From an uncultured Erysipelotrichaceae bacterium (GTDB lineage: Bacteria > Bacillota_I > Bacilli_A > Erysipelotrichales > Erysipelotrichaceae): a stretch of DNA of 5,930 nt. The translations under genes were made by a program, and so were the position numbers. The notes under the pieces were generated by a model. That model was not told the DNA's origin and did no database searches. It saw only the letters and a list, made by a program, of their open reading frames with translations. The stretch covers positions 1 through 5,930 of the forward strand of contig CAJKOS010000117.1 in the NCBI GenBank assembly GCA_905201565.1, given 5' to 3'. This document shows, piece after piece, positions 1-5,916 of this stretch (the first letter of the stretch is position 1; each line of letters begins with the position of its first letter).

Positions 1-1
1 A

Positions 2-397
2 TCAGCGATTAAGACACTCAGCCAGTTTTCGCTTGTTGCAGTACATGAACAGCCGACAACCGGCAGTGGCAGTGAACCAGGTACGATCATCCGTCAGGAA
101 GGTGTAGGCGCAGGGGAGCTGTTCTCCAGAGATGAACCAGCCGATATCACCCTTGTCTATGAAGCATATCCAACATTTGAAATTCCTGATGACATCATCG
201 GTATGAATGTAAATGATGCATATGAACAACTGACGGATATGGGCATCATGGTATTGACCAGTACCTTGGATTCTTCAACGCTGAGCGAAGAGGAATTGAA
301 AGAAGTGCAGTATGGAACAGTAGTGAGAAGTGATCCTTCAACTGGTTCTTCCTATACGCAGAAAGATGGCAACTATGTTGTGCTCTATTACTATTAA
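2..397 (+). CDS. prkC: PrkC/Stk1-type Ser/Thr protein kinase, C-terminal PASTA region (5'-partial)
   Basis: This is the last 131 residues of an open frame that enters from the left edge; the kinase domain and transmembrane helix lie outside the window. The visible part looks like extracellular PASTA repeats. The end of one repeat occupies about residues 1-55 and a complete last repeat runs from about residue 57 to the end, beginning FEIPDDIIGM, continuing with a helix containing NDAYEQLTDMG, then GTVVRSDPSTGSSY and the terminal strand VVLYYY. The G-x-V-x-x-x-x-P-x-x-G pattern is the PASTA hallmark. In the family these repeats bind muropeptides or cell-wall material and control an intracellular Hanks-type kinase. 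The stop codon lies 8 bases before rsgA, and the prkC-rsgA-rpe-thiN order is classic for Bacillota, which supports prkC over a PASTA-bearing penicillin-binding protein. An internal ATG at 203 is not a credible start. Confidence 0.85.
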   Translation, partial: SAIKTLSQFSLVAVHEQPTTGSGSEPGTIIRQEGVGAGELFSRDEPADITLVYEAYPTFEIPDDIIGMNVNDAYEQLTDMGIMVLTSTLDSSTLSEEELKEVQYGTVVRSDPSTGSSYTQKDGNYVVLYYY

Positions 398-405
398 GAG
401 GTGCT

Positions 406-1266
406 ATGCAGGCAAGAATTATTAAAATTGTTTCCAAGGAATATACGCTTCTGTTTGAAGATGGCAGTGTCGAAAAAGCATTCCTCATGGGAAAAATCCG
501 GCTTGTGAAAAAACCGGTAGCCGGTGATATGGTGGAGTGCAGGAATGTCAATGGACAGTGGATGGTAGAAAAGCTGCTTCCCCGCAAGACATTTCTCATC
601 AGACCAGCCTGTGCCAATGTAGACCAGGCACTGATCGTGATGTCCATCAAAGATCCGGACTTTTCATCAGTCCTCATCGACAGACTTTCCTTTCTGATCG
701 TGCATGCCGGTATTGAACCGGTGCTCATCGTCACCAAGTGTGACCTAGGCATACCAGAAGAAGTGGAACAGCAGATCCGTGAATATGAACAGGGACCGAT
801 GCGCGTCATCCGCTCTTCCAAACATGAACAGGATGAGGAATTGCGTGAAGTGCTGAACGGAAAGATTTCCGTATTGACAGGACAGTCAGGGGCAGGCAAG
901 AGCACGTTGCTCAATCTGCTTGAACCTTCCTTCCATCTTGCTACACAGGAAATTTCCAAAGCCCTTGGCAGAGGAAAACATACGACCCGCCACAATGAAC
1001 TGCATAAGGTGGCAGGGGGACTGGTCGCTGATACACCTGGCTTTTCTTCCCTGGATTTCTCCCGGATTCAGCGGAATGAACTCGCCCAGTGTGTATTGGA
1101 ATTTCAGCCCTATATCGGCAAATGCCGGTTTAATGACTGCGTACATCACAATGAACCGGGCTGTGCCATCAAGCAGGCTGTAGAAGAGGGAAAGATTCCC
1201 CGCACCCGCTATAACAATTACCTCGATATATTGAAGATGATCGAAGAGAGAAAGGAGTCTTATTGA
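406..1266 (+). CDS. rsgA: Ribosome small subunit-dependent GTPase RsgA
   Basis: RsgA is a circularly permuted GTPase that acts in late 30S subunit maturation, with GTP hydrolysis stimulated by the small subunit. At 286 residues it is about the usual length for Bacillota. In order, I see an N-terminal OB-fold-like region (about 1-65), the G4 motif TKCD (110-113), the P-loop GQSGAGKST (159-167), the switch segment GRGKHTTR (188-195) and G3 DTPG (209-212). The G4-before-G1 order is the permutation that defines the family. A C-terminal zinc knuckle is made by Cys240, Cys245, His247 and Cys253. The ATG at 406 is preceded by AAGAGGTG at a short but workable distance, 8 bases after the prkC stop. 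The stop overlaps the rpe start by one base, so translation is probably coupled. Confidence 0.97.
   Translation: MQARIIKIVSKEYTLLFEDGSVEKAFLMGKIRLVKKPVAGDMVECRNVNGQWMVEKLLPRKTFLIRPACANVDQALIVMSIKDPDFSSVLIDRLSFLIVHAGIEPVLIVTKCDLGIPEEVEQQIREYEQGPMRVIRSSKHEQDEELREVLNGKISVLTGQSGAGKSTLLNLLEPSFHLATQEISKALGRGKHTTRHNELHKVAGGLVADTPGFSSLDFSRIQRNELAQCVLEFQPYIGKCRFNDCVHHNEPGCAIKQAVEEGKIPRTRYNNYLDILKMIEERKESY
1251..1257 (+). promoter_or_regulatory. Ribosome binding site of rpe
   Basis: AAAGGAG lies inside the end of rsgA and ends 8 bases before the ATG at 1266. That spacing favours this ATG over the in-frame TTG at 1263, which would add only one residue. Confidence 0.7.
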
Positions 1267-1910
1267 TGAAAATTGCACCTTCTGTTCTGTCACTGGACTA
1301 CAGTAACTTTCCATCACAAGTTGCGGAAATGAATGCGTCTGGTGCATCGTATATTCACTATGATGTGATGGATGGTCACTTTGTGCCTAATCTCACCTTT
1401 GGACCGGATATTCTCAAAGCTTTCTGCAAGAGTTCAGATCTTGTCAAAGATGTACATCTTATGGTCACAGATCCGGCTTTCTTTGCGGATGTCTTCATCG
1501 ATGCCGGAGCGGATATCATCACATTCCACTATGAAGCACTTGACGGGGAAGAAGCCTGCAGGAATCTTGCAAAGCATATCCATGAACGTGGTAAAAAAGC
1601 AGGCATTTCCATCAAACCTGGTACGGATGTTACGGTTTTGAAACCATTGCTCAAAGACTTTGACCTGTTCCTTGTGATGTCGGTAGAACCTGGCTTTGGT
1701 GGTCAGAAGTTCATGGAGAATGCATTGGAAAAGATCCGCACATTGCGCTCATGGCTCGATGAAGTACATCCATCTGCAGAAGTAGAAGTAGATGGCGGCA
1801 TTAACGGGGAAACTGGCAGGTTATGCAAAGAGGCAGGTGCTGATGTGCTTGTGGCTGGTTCCTATGTCTTTAAGCAGAATATCAAAGAAGCAGTGCAGTC
1901 ACTATTATGA
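1266..1910 (+). CDS. rpe: Ribulose-phosphate 3-epimerase
   Basis: The enzyme interconverts D-ribulose 5-phosphate and D-xylulose 5-phosphate in the cytosolic pentose phosphate pathway. The 214-residue product has the normal length for this TIM barrel. Visible signatures are the N-terminal APSVLSLDYSNF with the conserved Ser6, the HYDVMDGHFVPN block (metal ligands His31 and Asp33), VHLMV (His64), VEPGFGGQKF (phosphate-loop region, 140-149) and EVDGGIN with Asp176, the second catalytic acid. All expected metal and catalytic residues are present. I chose ATG 1266, which overlaps the rsgA stop as TGATG and has AAAGGAG 8 bases upstream. The stop overlaps the thiN start as ATGA. Both overlaps suggest translational coupling in the rsgA-rpe-thiN operon. 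There is nothing unusual in the sequence. Confidence 0.97.
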   Translation: MKIAPSVLSLDYSNFPSQVAEMNASGASYIHYDVMDGHFVPNLTFGPDILKAFCKSSDLVKDVHLMVTDPAFFADVFIDAGADIITFHYEALDGEEACRNLAKHIHERGKKAGISIKPGTDVTVLKPLLKDFDLFLVMSVEPGFGGQKFMENALEKIRTLRSWLDEVHPSAEVEVDGGINGETGRLCKEAGADVLVAGSYVFKQNIKEAVQSLL

Positions 1911-2518
1911 ACAAAACAGCGGTCATTGCCCTGAAGCTTTGTGGTAAGGTGGAATACAGAAGTGATGTGGACTACATCGGTGCAGATAAGGGGGCACTTG
2001 TATTGGCGGATCAGGGCATTCCCATGGTGCTTGCGGTTGGGGATTTTGATTCGGTCAGCGATGAGGAATTCAAACGTATTGAAAAGGCAAGTGCAGAGGT
2101 CATTCGCCTCAATCCGATCAAGGATGATGCGGACTCTGAACATGCCCTGTACGAGGCAAAGAAGCGGGGCTATGAAAAGGTCATCCTTCTTGGTGCCTTT
2201 GGAAAACGCATTGACCATACCATTGTCAATCTGAGACTTGCCTTGAAATATGCCGGTTTTGTATGGATTTATGATGACTATAACCGGATTTATGCAGTGC
2301 AGGAAGGAACCTGTGTATTGCATAAAAATGACTATCCATATAAATCCTTCTTTACCGAAGAGGGTGCACTGGTGAGCCTGGAGGGATTTCAATATCCATT
2401 AGTGGACAGACAATTGACCAGTATGGATCTCTATACGGTTTCTAATGCATTACTCCATGAGGAAGGAAAGCTCATTGTGAAACAGGGAACAGTATTGATC
2501 ATTGAAAGCAGGGATTGA
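1907..2518 (+). CDS. thiN: Thiamine pyrophosphokinase
   Basis: ThiN transfers pyrophosphate from ATP to thiamine, giving the cofactor thiamine diphosphate in the cytosol. The 203-residue protein shows the family blocks in order: GADKGA (25-30), AVGDFDS with the metal-binding Asp46 and Asp48 (43-49), KDDADSEHAL (72-81, usually KDxTDxExAL, with Ala replacing the Thr), GAFGKRIDH (96-104) with Asn108, and a C-terminal beta domain containing TVSNALL around 177-183, the counterpart of the family's SVSNE segment. The start ATG overlaps the last bases of rpe (ATGA), so it is probably coupled to rpe. The product serves thiamine-dependent enzymes, including transketolase, which uses the product of Rpe; this link is inference. 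The position matches the prkC-rsgA-rpe-thiN order of Bacillus. Confidence 0.94.
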   Translation: MNKTAVIALKLCGKVEYRSDVDYIGADKGALVLADQGIPMVLAVGDFDSVSDEEFKRIEKASAEVIRLNPIKDDADSEHALYEAKKRGYEKVILLGAFGKRIDHTIVNLRLALKYAGFVWIYDDYNRIYAVQEGTCVLHKNDYPYKSFFTEEGALVSLEGFQYPLVDRQLTSMDLYTVSNALLHEEGKLIVKQGTVLIIESRD

Positions 2519-2520
2519 AA

Positions 2521-3801
2521 ATGAAAACAATTGATGTCAAAACAAAAGAAGGAATTTTAAGAGGGGAAGATTGTGGCAGTGTCATGGTTTTCCGTGGTGT
2601 GCCATATGCGGAAGCACCGGTTGGCAGTATGCGCTTTAGCGCACCTGCTTCCAAAAAGCCATGGATATCAATCAGAAGGGCATTGGAATTTGCCAGCATA
2701 TGCCCACAGGCAGATCCGCATGGCGGTTTCTATGGCAAGGAATTCTATGATGATCCTGCCTACCCGATTCCAGCAATGGATGAAGACTGCCTCTATCTCA
2801 ATGTCTATGCCCCAAAAGAAGGAGAGAACCTACCGGTAGCCGTGTGGTTCCATGGTGGTGCCTTCGACCATGGCTTCAGCAGTGAAATGGAATTTGATGG
2901 CATGGACTTTGCAAGAAACAATGTCATCCTCGTGACGGTCAACTACCGGGTTGGTGTCTTTGGTTTTATGGCAGATCCATACCTTCGCAAGGAAAACCCA
3001 TACCACACTACCGGTAACTATGGCATGCTCGATCAGATCGAAGCTTTGAAATGGGTGAGAAGAAACATTGCGGCATTCCATGGTGATCCATCCCATGTTG
3101 GTATCTTTGGACAGAGTGCTGGTGCGATGAGCGTACAGGCACTAGTTGCTTCACCATTGACAAAGGGATTGTTCAATCGTGCCATCCTGCAAAGTGGTGC
3201 AGGTTGTGGTACCGGTATGTTTAAATCGAGAACATTGGAAGAGGCATATAAGACTGGTGAATGGATTATGGAACTGGCCGGTGTGGAAACGATCGCAGAG
3301 CTCAGGGAAGTCAAAGCGGATAAGCTTGTGAAGATCCTTCCAAAGCTCTATGAAAGAACAGGTGGAATGGCTTTTGGACCGGTCGTTGATAATTATGTGC
3401 TCGATATGTCTGCTGATGAAAAGATCGCAGCTGGCAATATTCCCGACATTCCCTATATGCTTGGCATGACAGCCGATGATATTTTTGTGGAAAAGGGCAC
3501 AAATGGTTTCCGCTCCCTGTTCTTTGATGGCATGCGCAACTTTGCCAATGCCTGTGCAAAGCACAAGAGTCCGGTCTATCTCTATTATTTCGACCATCCG
3601 CTGCCTGGTGATGATGCGGGTTCCTTCCATTCCAGTGAGCTCTGGTATGTGTTCAACACACTTGACAGGTGCTGGAGACCGATGGACAGAAAGGATTATC
3701 AGCTTGCCCGCAATATGTCCTCTGCCTGGTATAACTTCTTCAAGAGTGGTAATCCGGGCTGGAAGGCGTATGATGCTGAGAGTGACTTTGTCCGCTTCTG
3801 A
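2521..3801 (+). CDS. Type-B carboxylesterase (alpha/beta hydrolase)
   Basis: This is a serine esterase of the COesterase family, related to p-nitrobenzyl esterases; the natural substrate cannot be told. The 426-residue product shows RGVPYAEAPVG (25-35), the EDCLYLNVY block (88-96), the oxyanion-hole motif HGGAF (111-115), NYRVGVFGF (141-149) and the nucleophile elbow GQSAG with Ser199. The probable acid is Asp320 in GMTADD, where relatives usually have Glu, and the probable base is His370 in FHSSELWYVF. It is shorter than the usual 480-550 residues: the stretch between acid and histidine is only about 50 residues and the C-terminus stops soon after WKAYDAE. No signal peptide is visible, so it is likely cytoplasmic. 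I chose ATG 2521, two bases after the thiN stop, with a modest CAGGG site; a TTG at 2515 is the alternative. It is the last gene of the operon. Confidence 0.9.
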   Translation: MKTIDVKTKEGILRGEDCGSVMVFRGVPYAEAPVGSMRFSAPASKKPWISIRRALEFASICPQADPHGGFYGKEFYDDPAYPIPAMDEDCLYLNVYAPKEGENLPVAVWFHGGAFDHGFSSEMEFDGMDFARNNVILVTVNYRVGVFGFMADPYLRKENPYHTTGNYGMLDQIEALKWVRRNIAAFHGDPSHVGIFGQSAGAMSVQALVASPLTKGLFNRAILQSGAGCGTGMFKSRTLEEAYKTGEWIMELAGVETIAELREVKADKLVKILPKLYERTGGMAFGPVVDNYVLDMSADEKIAAGNIPDIPYMLGMTADDIFVEKGTNGFRSLFFDGMRNFANACAKHKSPVYLYYFDHPLPGDDAGSFHSSELWYVFNTLDRCWRPMDRKDYQLARNMSSAWYNFFKSGNPGWKAYDAESDFVRF

Positions 3802-3808
3802 ATGTGAA

Positions 3809-3851
3809 GAAACAAAAAAAGGAATTCGATTGAATTCCTGTTTTTTGTTTC
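3809..3851. terminator. Bidirectional rho-independent terminator between the esterase gene and rpmB
   Basis: A long hairpin has its left arm at 3809-3827, a GATT loop at 3828-3831 and its right arm at 3832-3851, broken by a single unpaired G at 3840. The core pairs AGGAATTC with GAATTCCT and the outer part pairs an A run with a T run. On the + strand T6 follows the core; on the - strand the A run at 3814-3820 gives U7. It can therefore end transcripts from both convergent genes. Confidence 0.85.
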
Positions 3852-3855
3852 CGAT

Positions 3856-4065
3856 TTATTCAGCAACGGCCTTAGCCTTCTTGCCAGTTCCCTTGAGAGT
3901 CTTGAGGGCGCGGGCGGAAATACGCATTGTAACCGGCTTTCCGTCGACTACCATATGAACTTTCTGAAGGTTGACGTTCCACTTGCGACGGCTAGCGTGC
4001 ATGGAATGAGAACGTCTGTTACCTGACATAGCTTTCTTACCGGATACGGCACAAACTCTGGACAT
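3856..4065 (-). CDS. rpmB: 50S ribosomal protein L28
   Basis: L28 is a small basic protein of the large ribosomal subunit. The 69-residue product begins MSRVCAVSGKKAMSGN, followed by RRSHSMHASRR, NLQKVHM, a DGKPV turn and SARALKTLKG, all characteristic of L28. The tail is rich in Lys and Ala and makes the protein slightly longer than the 62 residues of Bacillus L28. It has one Cys (residue 5), so it is the form without the zinc-binding Cys pairs. The start at 4065 is set by a perfect AAGGAGGT six bases upstream; the open frame continues further 5' but would run through this site and the predicted promoter. The gene converges on the esterase gene and shares its terminator. An opposing rpmB after thiN is also the arrangement in Bacillus, where spoVM lies between; no spoVM-like ORF is seen here. 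Confidence 0.96.
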   Translation of the reverse strand: MSRVCAVSGKKAMSGNRRSHSMHASRRKWNVNLQKVHMVVDGKPVTMRISARALKTLKGTGKKAKAVAE

Positions 4066-4071
4066 ACCATA

Positions 4072-4079
4072 ACCTCCTT
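4072..4079 (-). promoter_or_regulatory. Ribosome binding site of rpmB
   Basis: On the - strand AAGGAGGT, a full anti-16S match, lies six bases before the ATG at 4065. An out-of-frame ATG at 4070 is too close to the site to be used. This fixes the start at MSRVC and excludes a 21-residue N-terminal extension. Confidence 0.85.
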
Positions 4080-4096
4080 CACACAATTGCTTAACT

Positions 4097-4125
4097 ACTT
4101 TAGCATGACTCATTTCCAATTGCAA
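4097..4125 (-). promoter_or_regulatory. Candidate sigma-A promoter for rpmB
   Basis: On the - strand, TTGCAA (-35, 4 of 6 matches) is separated by 17 bases from TAAAGT (-10, 4 of 6), which is preceded by TGC as an extended -10. The predicted start near 4090 would give a leader of only about 25 bases, leaving no room for a structured ribosomal-protein leader. Confidence 0.45.
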
Positions 4126-4157
4126 CAAAAATTCAATCGCCAGGATTTCACAAAATG

Positions 4158-4187
4158 TTCACGAAAGAAGTTGAAGTGTGTTAATAT
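4158..4187 (+). promoter_or_regulatory. Candidate sigma-A promoter for ftsA-ftsZ
   Basis: TTCACG (-35, 4 of 6 matches) lies 18 bases upstream of TAATAT (-10), which has the extended TGT just before it. Transcription would begin near 4194, about 25 bases before the ftsA start. It is divergent from the rpmB promoter, with 32 bases between the two -35 elements. Confidence 0.45.
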
Positions 4188-4217
4188 GTAATGGTTAATG
4201 AAAGGAGCGGCTGACAA

Positions 4218-5483
4218 GTGAACGATAAACAGATTTTTACGGCTGTTGAAGTATCAGATCATGAAGTCCGGCTCATTGTCGGGGAGTTCTTCAATACCCG
4301 CTTTAATATCATCAAGGTAGAGCGCGTAGCCTGCAGTGGGTTTGACGGGGAAAAGGTCGTTGATGCGGATGCCATCAGCCAGGCGATCATGACAGCTGTC
4401 AACAATACAAAAAAGATGATCGGGGCAGGAATCAAGAGTGCAATCCTTGCTATTCCATCCCGTGGCATGAAACGATACAGCTTCAAGTCAACCGTGAATG
4501 TAGAAGGAATTGACAAGACTGTAACGATTCAGGATATCCGCAATGCCATGAACAAGGCGCAGAGCATGGATATCGGCAAGGAATATGCCTTGATCCAGAC
4601 AGTCAATGTCAAATATACGGTCAATGGCATTTCCACAAGGAGAATTCCACTGAATGAGAAGTGTGATACGCTCACTGTGGATATTGATCTTCTCTGTGCA
4701 GATCGCAAGATGGCATATGATCTTTGCGGTGCTGTAGAGAAATCCGGAATACGGATTATGGATATCTTCCTTGATGTATATGCGGCAGGCAAGGAGGCAG
4801 CGCTGTTTGAACAGTCTGTCAACCAGCAAGTCATCATACTCAAGGTGGAACGTGAATCTACTTCCCTTGGCTTATTGAAGAAGGGAAGGCTGATGACCGC
4901 AGCTGTCATGCCGGCAGGTATTGGACAGCTATGCGCACCACTTTGTGAGACATATGGTATCACAAGGGATAATGCGATTGATCTCTTCAAGTATAGTGCC
5001 ATCCTCAGTGGGGCACCGCTTTCGGACAATCCGGTGCACATCTGGTCAAATGAGGGGGAAACGCATACCATCAGTGAGAAAGAACTGGTCAATTGCGTGA
5101 TGCCAAATGTCAATTCGTGGCTTTCTTATCTGCAAAAAACATGTGCCCCAATCTTGCAAGCAGGGGAAACTACTGTTATGATTACAGGTGAAGGTGGCGA
5201 AACGCAGGGACTTGCGCAATTGCTTGCGGACAGACTGCAGACAAAAGTGCGTTGTTATATCCCTGACACGCTGGGAGGCAGAAATGCCAGCCTGACCACG
5301 TGCCTTGGTTTGTTTTATGCTTATCAGGATCGTCTGCCGATCACCGGATATACCGATGACAGCATAGATATGGAAGCGTTCATCAAGGCTGTTTCGTACA
5401 GAGATAAAAAGCCAGATGGGAACACGAAGGAAGACACGCTGACAAGCAAGCTCAAGGGACTGTTTCTTGAAGGAAGGAAGTAA
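4218..5483 (+). CDS. ftsA: FtsA-like cell division protein with a degenerate nucleotide site
   Basis: FtsA is the actin-fold protein that tethers FtsZ filaments to the membrane and recruits the divisome. The identification rests on fold pattern and on ftsZ beginning 15 bases downstream. The 421 residues show an N-terminal actin strand pair (about 6-35), a probable 1C subdomain (about 84-165, with TVTIQDIRNAMNKA), the second actin half, and ITGEGGETQGLAQLL (322-336), matching the adenosine motif. The C-terminal SKLKGLFLEGRK can form the amphipathic membrane-targeting helix, after a polar linker. The phosphate-1 motif, normally near DIGTSK, reads AVEVSDHEVRLIVGE (9-23), and phosphate-2, normally DxGGGTT, reads KVERESTSLGLL (209-220), so the acidic and glycine residues expected for ATP and magnesium are missing. 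The start is GTG 4218, with AAAGGAG 10 bases upstream; no better in-frame start is present. Confidence 0.82.
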   Translation: MNDKQIFTAVEVSDHEVRLIVGEFFNTRFNIIKVERVACSGFDGEKVVDADAISQAIMTAVNNTKKMIGAGIKSAILAIPSRGMKRYSFKSTVNVEGIDKTVTIQDIRNAMNKAQSMDIGKEYALIQTVNVKYTVNGISTRRIPLNEKCDTLTVDIDLLCADRKMAYDLCGAVEKSGIRIMDIFLDVYAAGKEAALFEQSVNQQVIILKVERESTSLGLLKKGRLMTAAVMPAGIGQLCAPLCETYGITRDNAIDLFKYSAILSGAPLSDNPVHIWSNEGETHTISEKELVNCVMPNVNSWLSYLQKTCAPILQAGETTVMITGEGGETQGLAQLLADRLQTKVRCYIPDTLGGRNASLTTCLGLFYAYQDRLPITGYTDDSIDMEAFIKAVSYRDKKPDGNTKEDTLTSKLKGLFLEGRK

Positions 5484-5498
5484 TGGAGAGGTAATATT

Positions 5499-5870
5499 AT
5501 GGCAGACTTAACATACAATCAGGTTGCTAAGATCAAGGTATTCGGTATCGGCGGTGCTGGTGGAAATGCCGTCAACCGCATGGTGCAGGAAGGTGTGCAG
5601 GGCGTTGAGTTCTATGTAGCCAACACCGATGTACAGGCGCTGGATGTTTCTCCGGTTGCCAATAAGATTCAGCTTGGCAAAGAAGGACTTGGTGCAGGTG
5701 GTAATCCTGACAATGGACGTAAAGCTGCAGTAGAGAGCGAAGATGCAATCCGCAAGGCCATTCTCTACGGCGGCGAGGTTCGCTACGGCGTAAAGGAAGG
5801 CCGTATGCTCACCGCGCTGATGGAGAACGCCTATATCTCCGACCGTGAGCGCCGCGAAGTCAAGTTCTGA
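5499..5870 (+). pseudogene. ftsZ: FtsZ N-terminus joined in frame to an unrelated C-terminal segment
   Basis: FtsZ is the tubulin-like GTPase that forms the division ring. Residues 1-88 are clearly Fts[19 protein letters not shown] (T1 loop region, 11-28), NTDVQAL (42-48) and [15 protein letters not shown] (63-77). The next segment should lead to the GGGTGTG GTP-binding signature, but from residue 89 the frame reads [16 protein letters not shown] and stops at 123 residues, against roughly 350-400 for a whole FtsZ. The foreign part (5763-5870) is about 60% G+C by my count, against about 50% for the FtsZ part. The product could not bind GTP or polymerise. ATG 5499 follows GGAGAGGT at a normal distance, 15 bases after ftsA, so the 5' part is an ordinary ftsA-ftsZ operon. 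An assembly join is more likely than a real fusion. Confidence 0.8.
5763..5870 (+). other. Probable 3' end of a Gfo/Idh/MocA-type oxidoreductase gene
   Basis: The 35 codons after the ftsZ junction end in [20 protein letters not shown] followed by REVKF and stop. A pattern of EGR, a hydrophobic helix, AY, S and a final REVKF or REVKL is familiar at the C-termini of NAD(P)-dependent Gfo/Idh/MocA sugar or inositol dehydrogenases. This is recognition of a short tail only. The other two frames are broken by stops or give arginine-rich peptides. A stop codon and terminator follow at gene-like spacing, as expected for a native gene end. Confidence 0.4.
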
Positions 5871-5881
5871 TTCCGAAAGCC

Positions 5882-5916
5882 AAAGAAAGAGACTCCAACA
5901 AGTCTCTTTCTTTTTT
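5882..5916 (+). terminator. Rho-independent terminator after the chimeric ORF
   Basis: A perfect 13-base-pair stem, AAAGAAAGAGACT (5882-5894) with AGTCTCTTTCTTT (5901-5913), closes a CCAACA loop, and the arm runs into T6 (5911-5916). It begins 11 bases after the stop codon at 5868-5870. It probably belongs to the gene whose 3' end is joined to ftsZ here. Confidence 0.85.

Noticed and set aside
246..995. Long open frame of about 249 codons on the - strand, opposite prkC and rsgA
   Set aside because: It lies antisense to clearly conserved RsgA sequence, its protein is low-complexity in Ser and Cys with no recognisable motif, and it has no plausible ribosome binding site context.
4105..4113. 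ATGACTCAT palindrome as a possible operator in the divergent intergenic region
   Set aside because: It is short and single-copy and matches no bacterial operator I recognise; it falls in the rpmB promoter spacer, probably by chance.
4066..4128. A 21-residue N-terminal extension of L28
   Set aside because: It would encode the Shine-Dalgarno site itself and overlap the predicted promoter; L28 proteins begin at the MSRVC-like position.
4066..4217. Riboswitch or ribosomal-protein leader between rpmB and ftsA
   Set aside because: Both predicted leaders are about 25 bases, and I see no stable stem-loop or conserved leader motif.
4529..5113. Open frame of about 194 codons on the - strand within ftsA
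   Set aside because: It is an antisense shadow of a coding region; its sequence has no family character and the + strand reading fits FtsA over its whole length.
5499..5870. A real novel FtsZ-derived short protein, such as a division inhibitor
   Set aside because: The break lies inside the GTP-binding fold, composition shifts at the same point, and the tail resembles another family's C-terminus; a chimera is simpler. It is kept as a finding because read data could reverse this.
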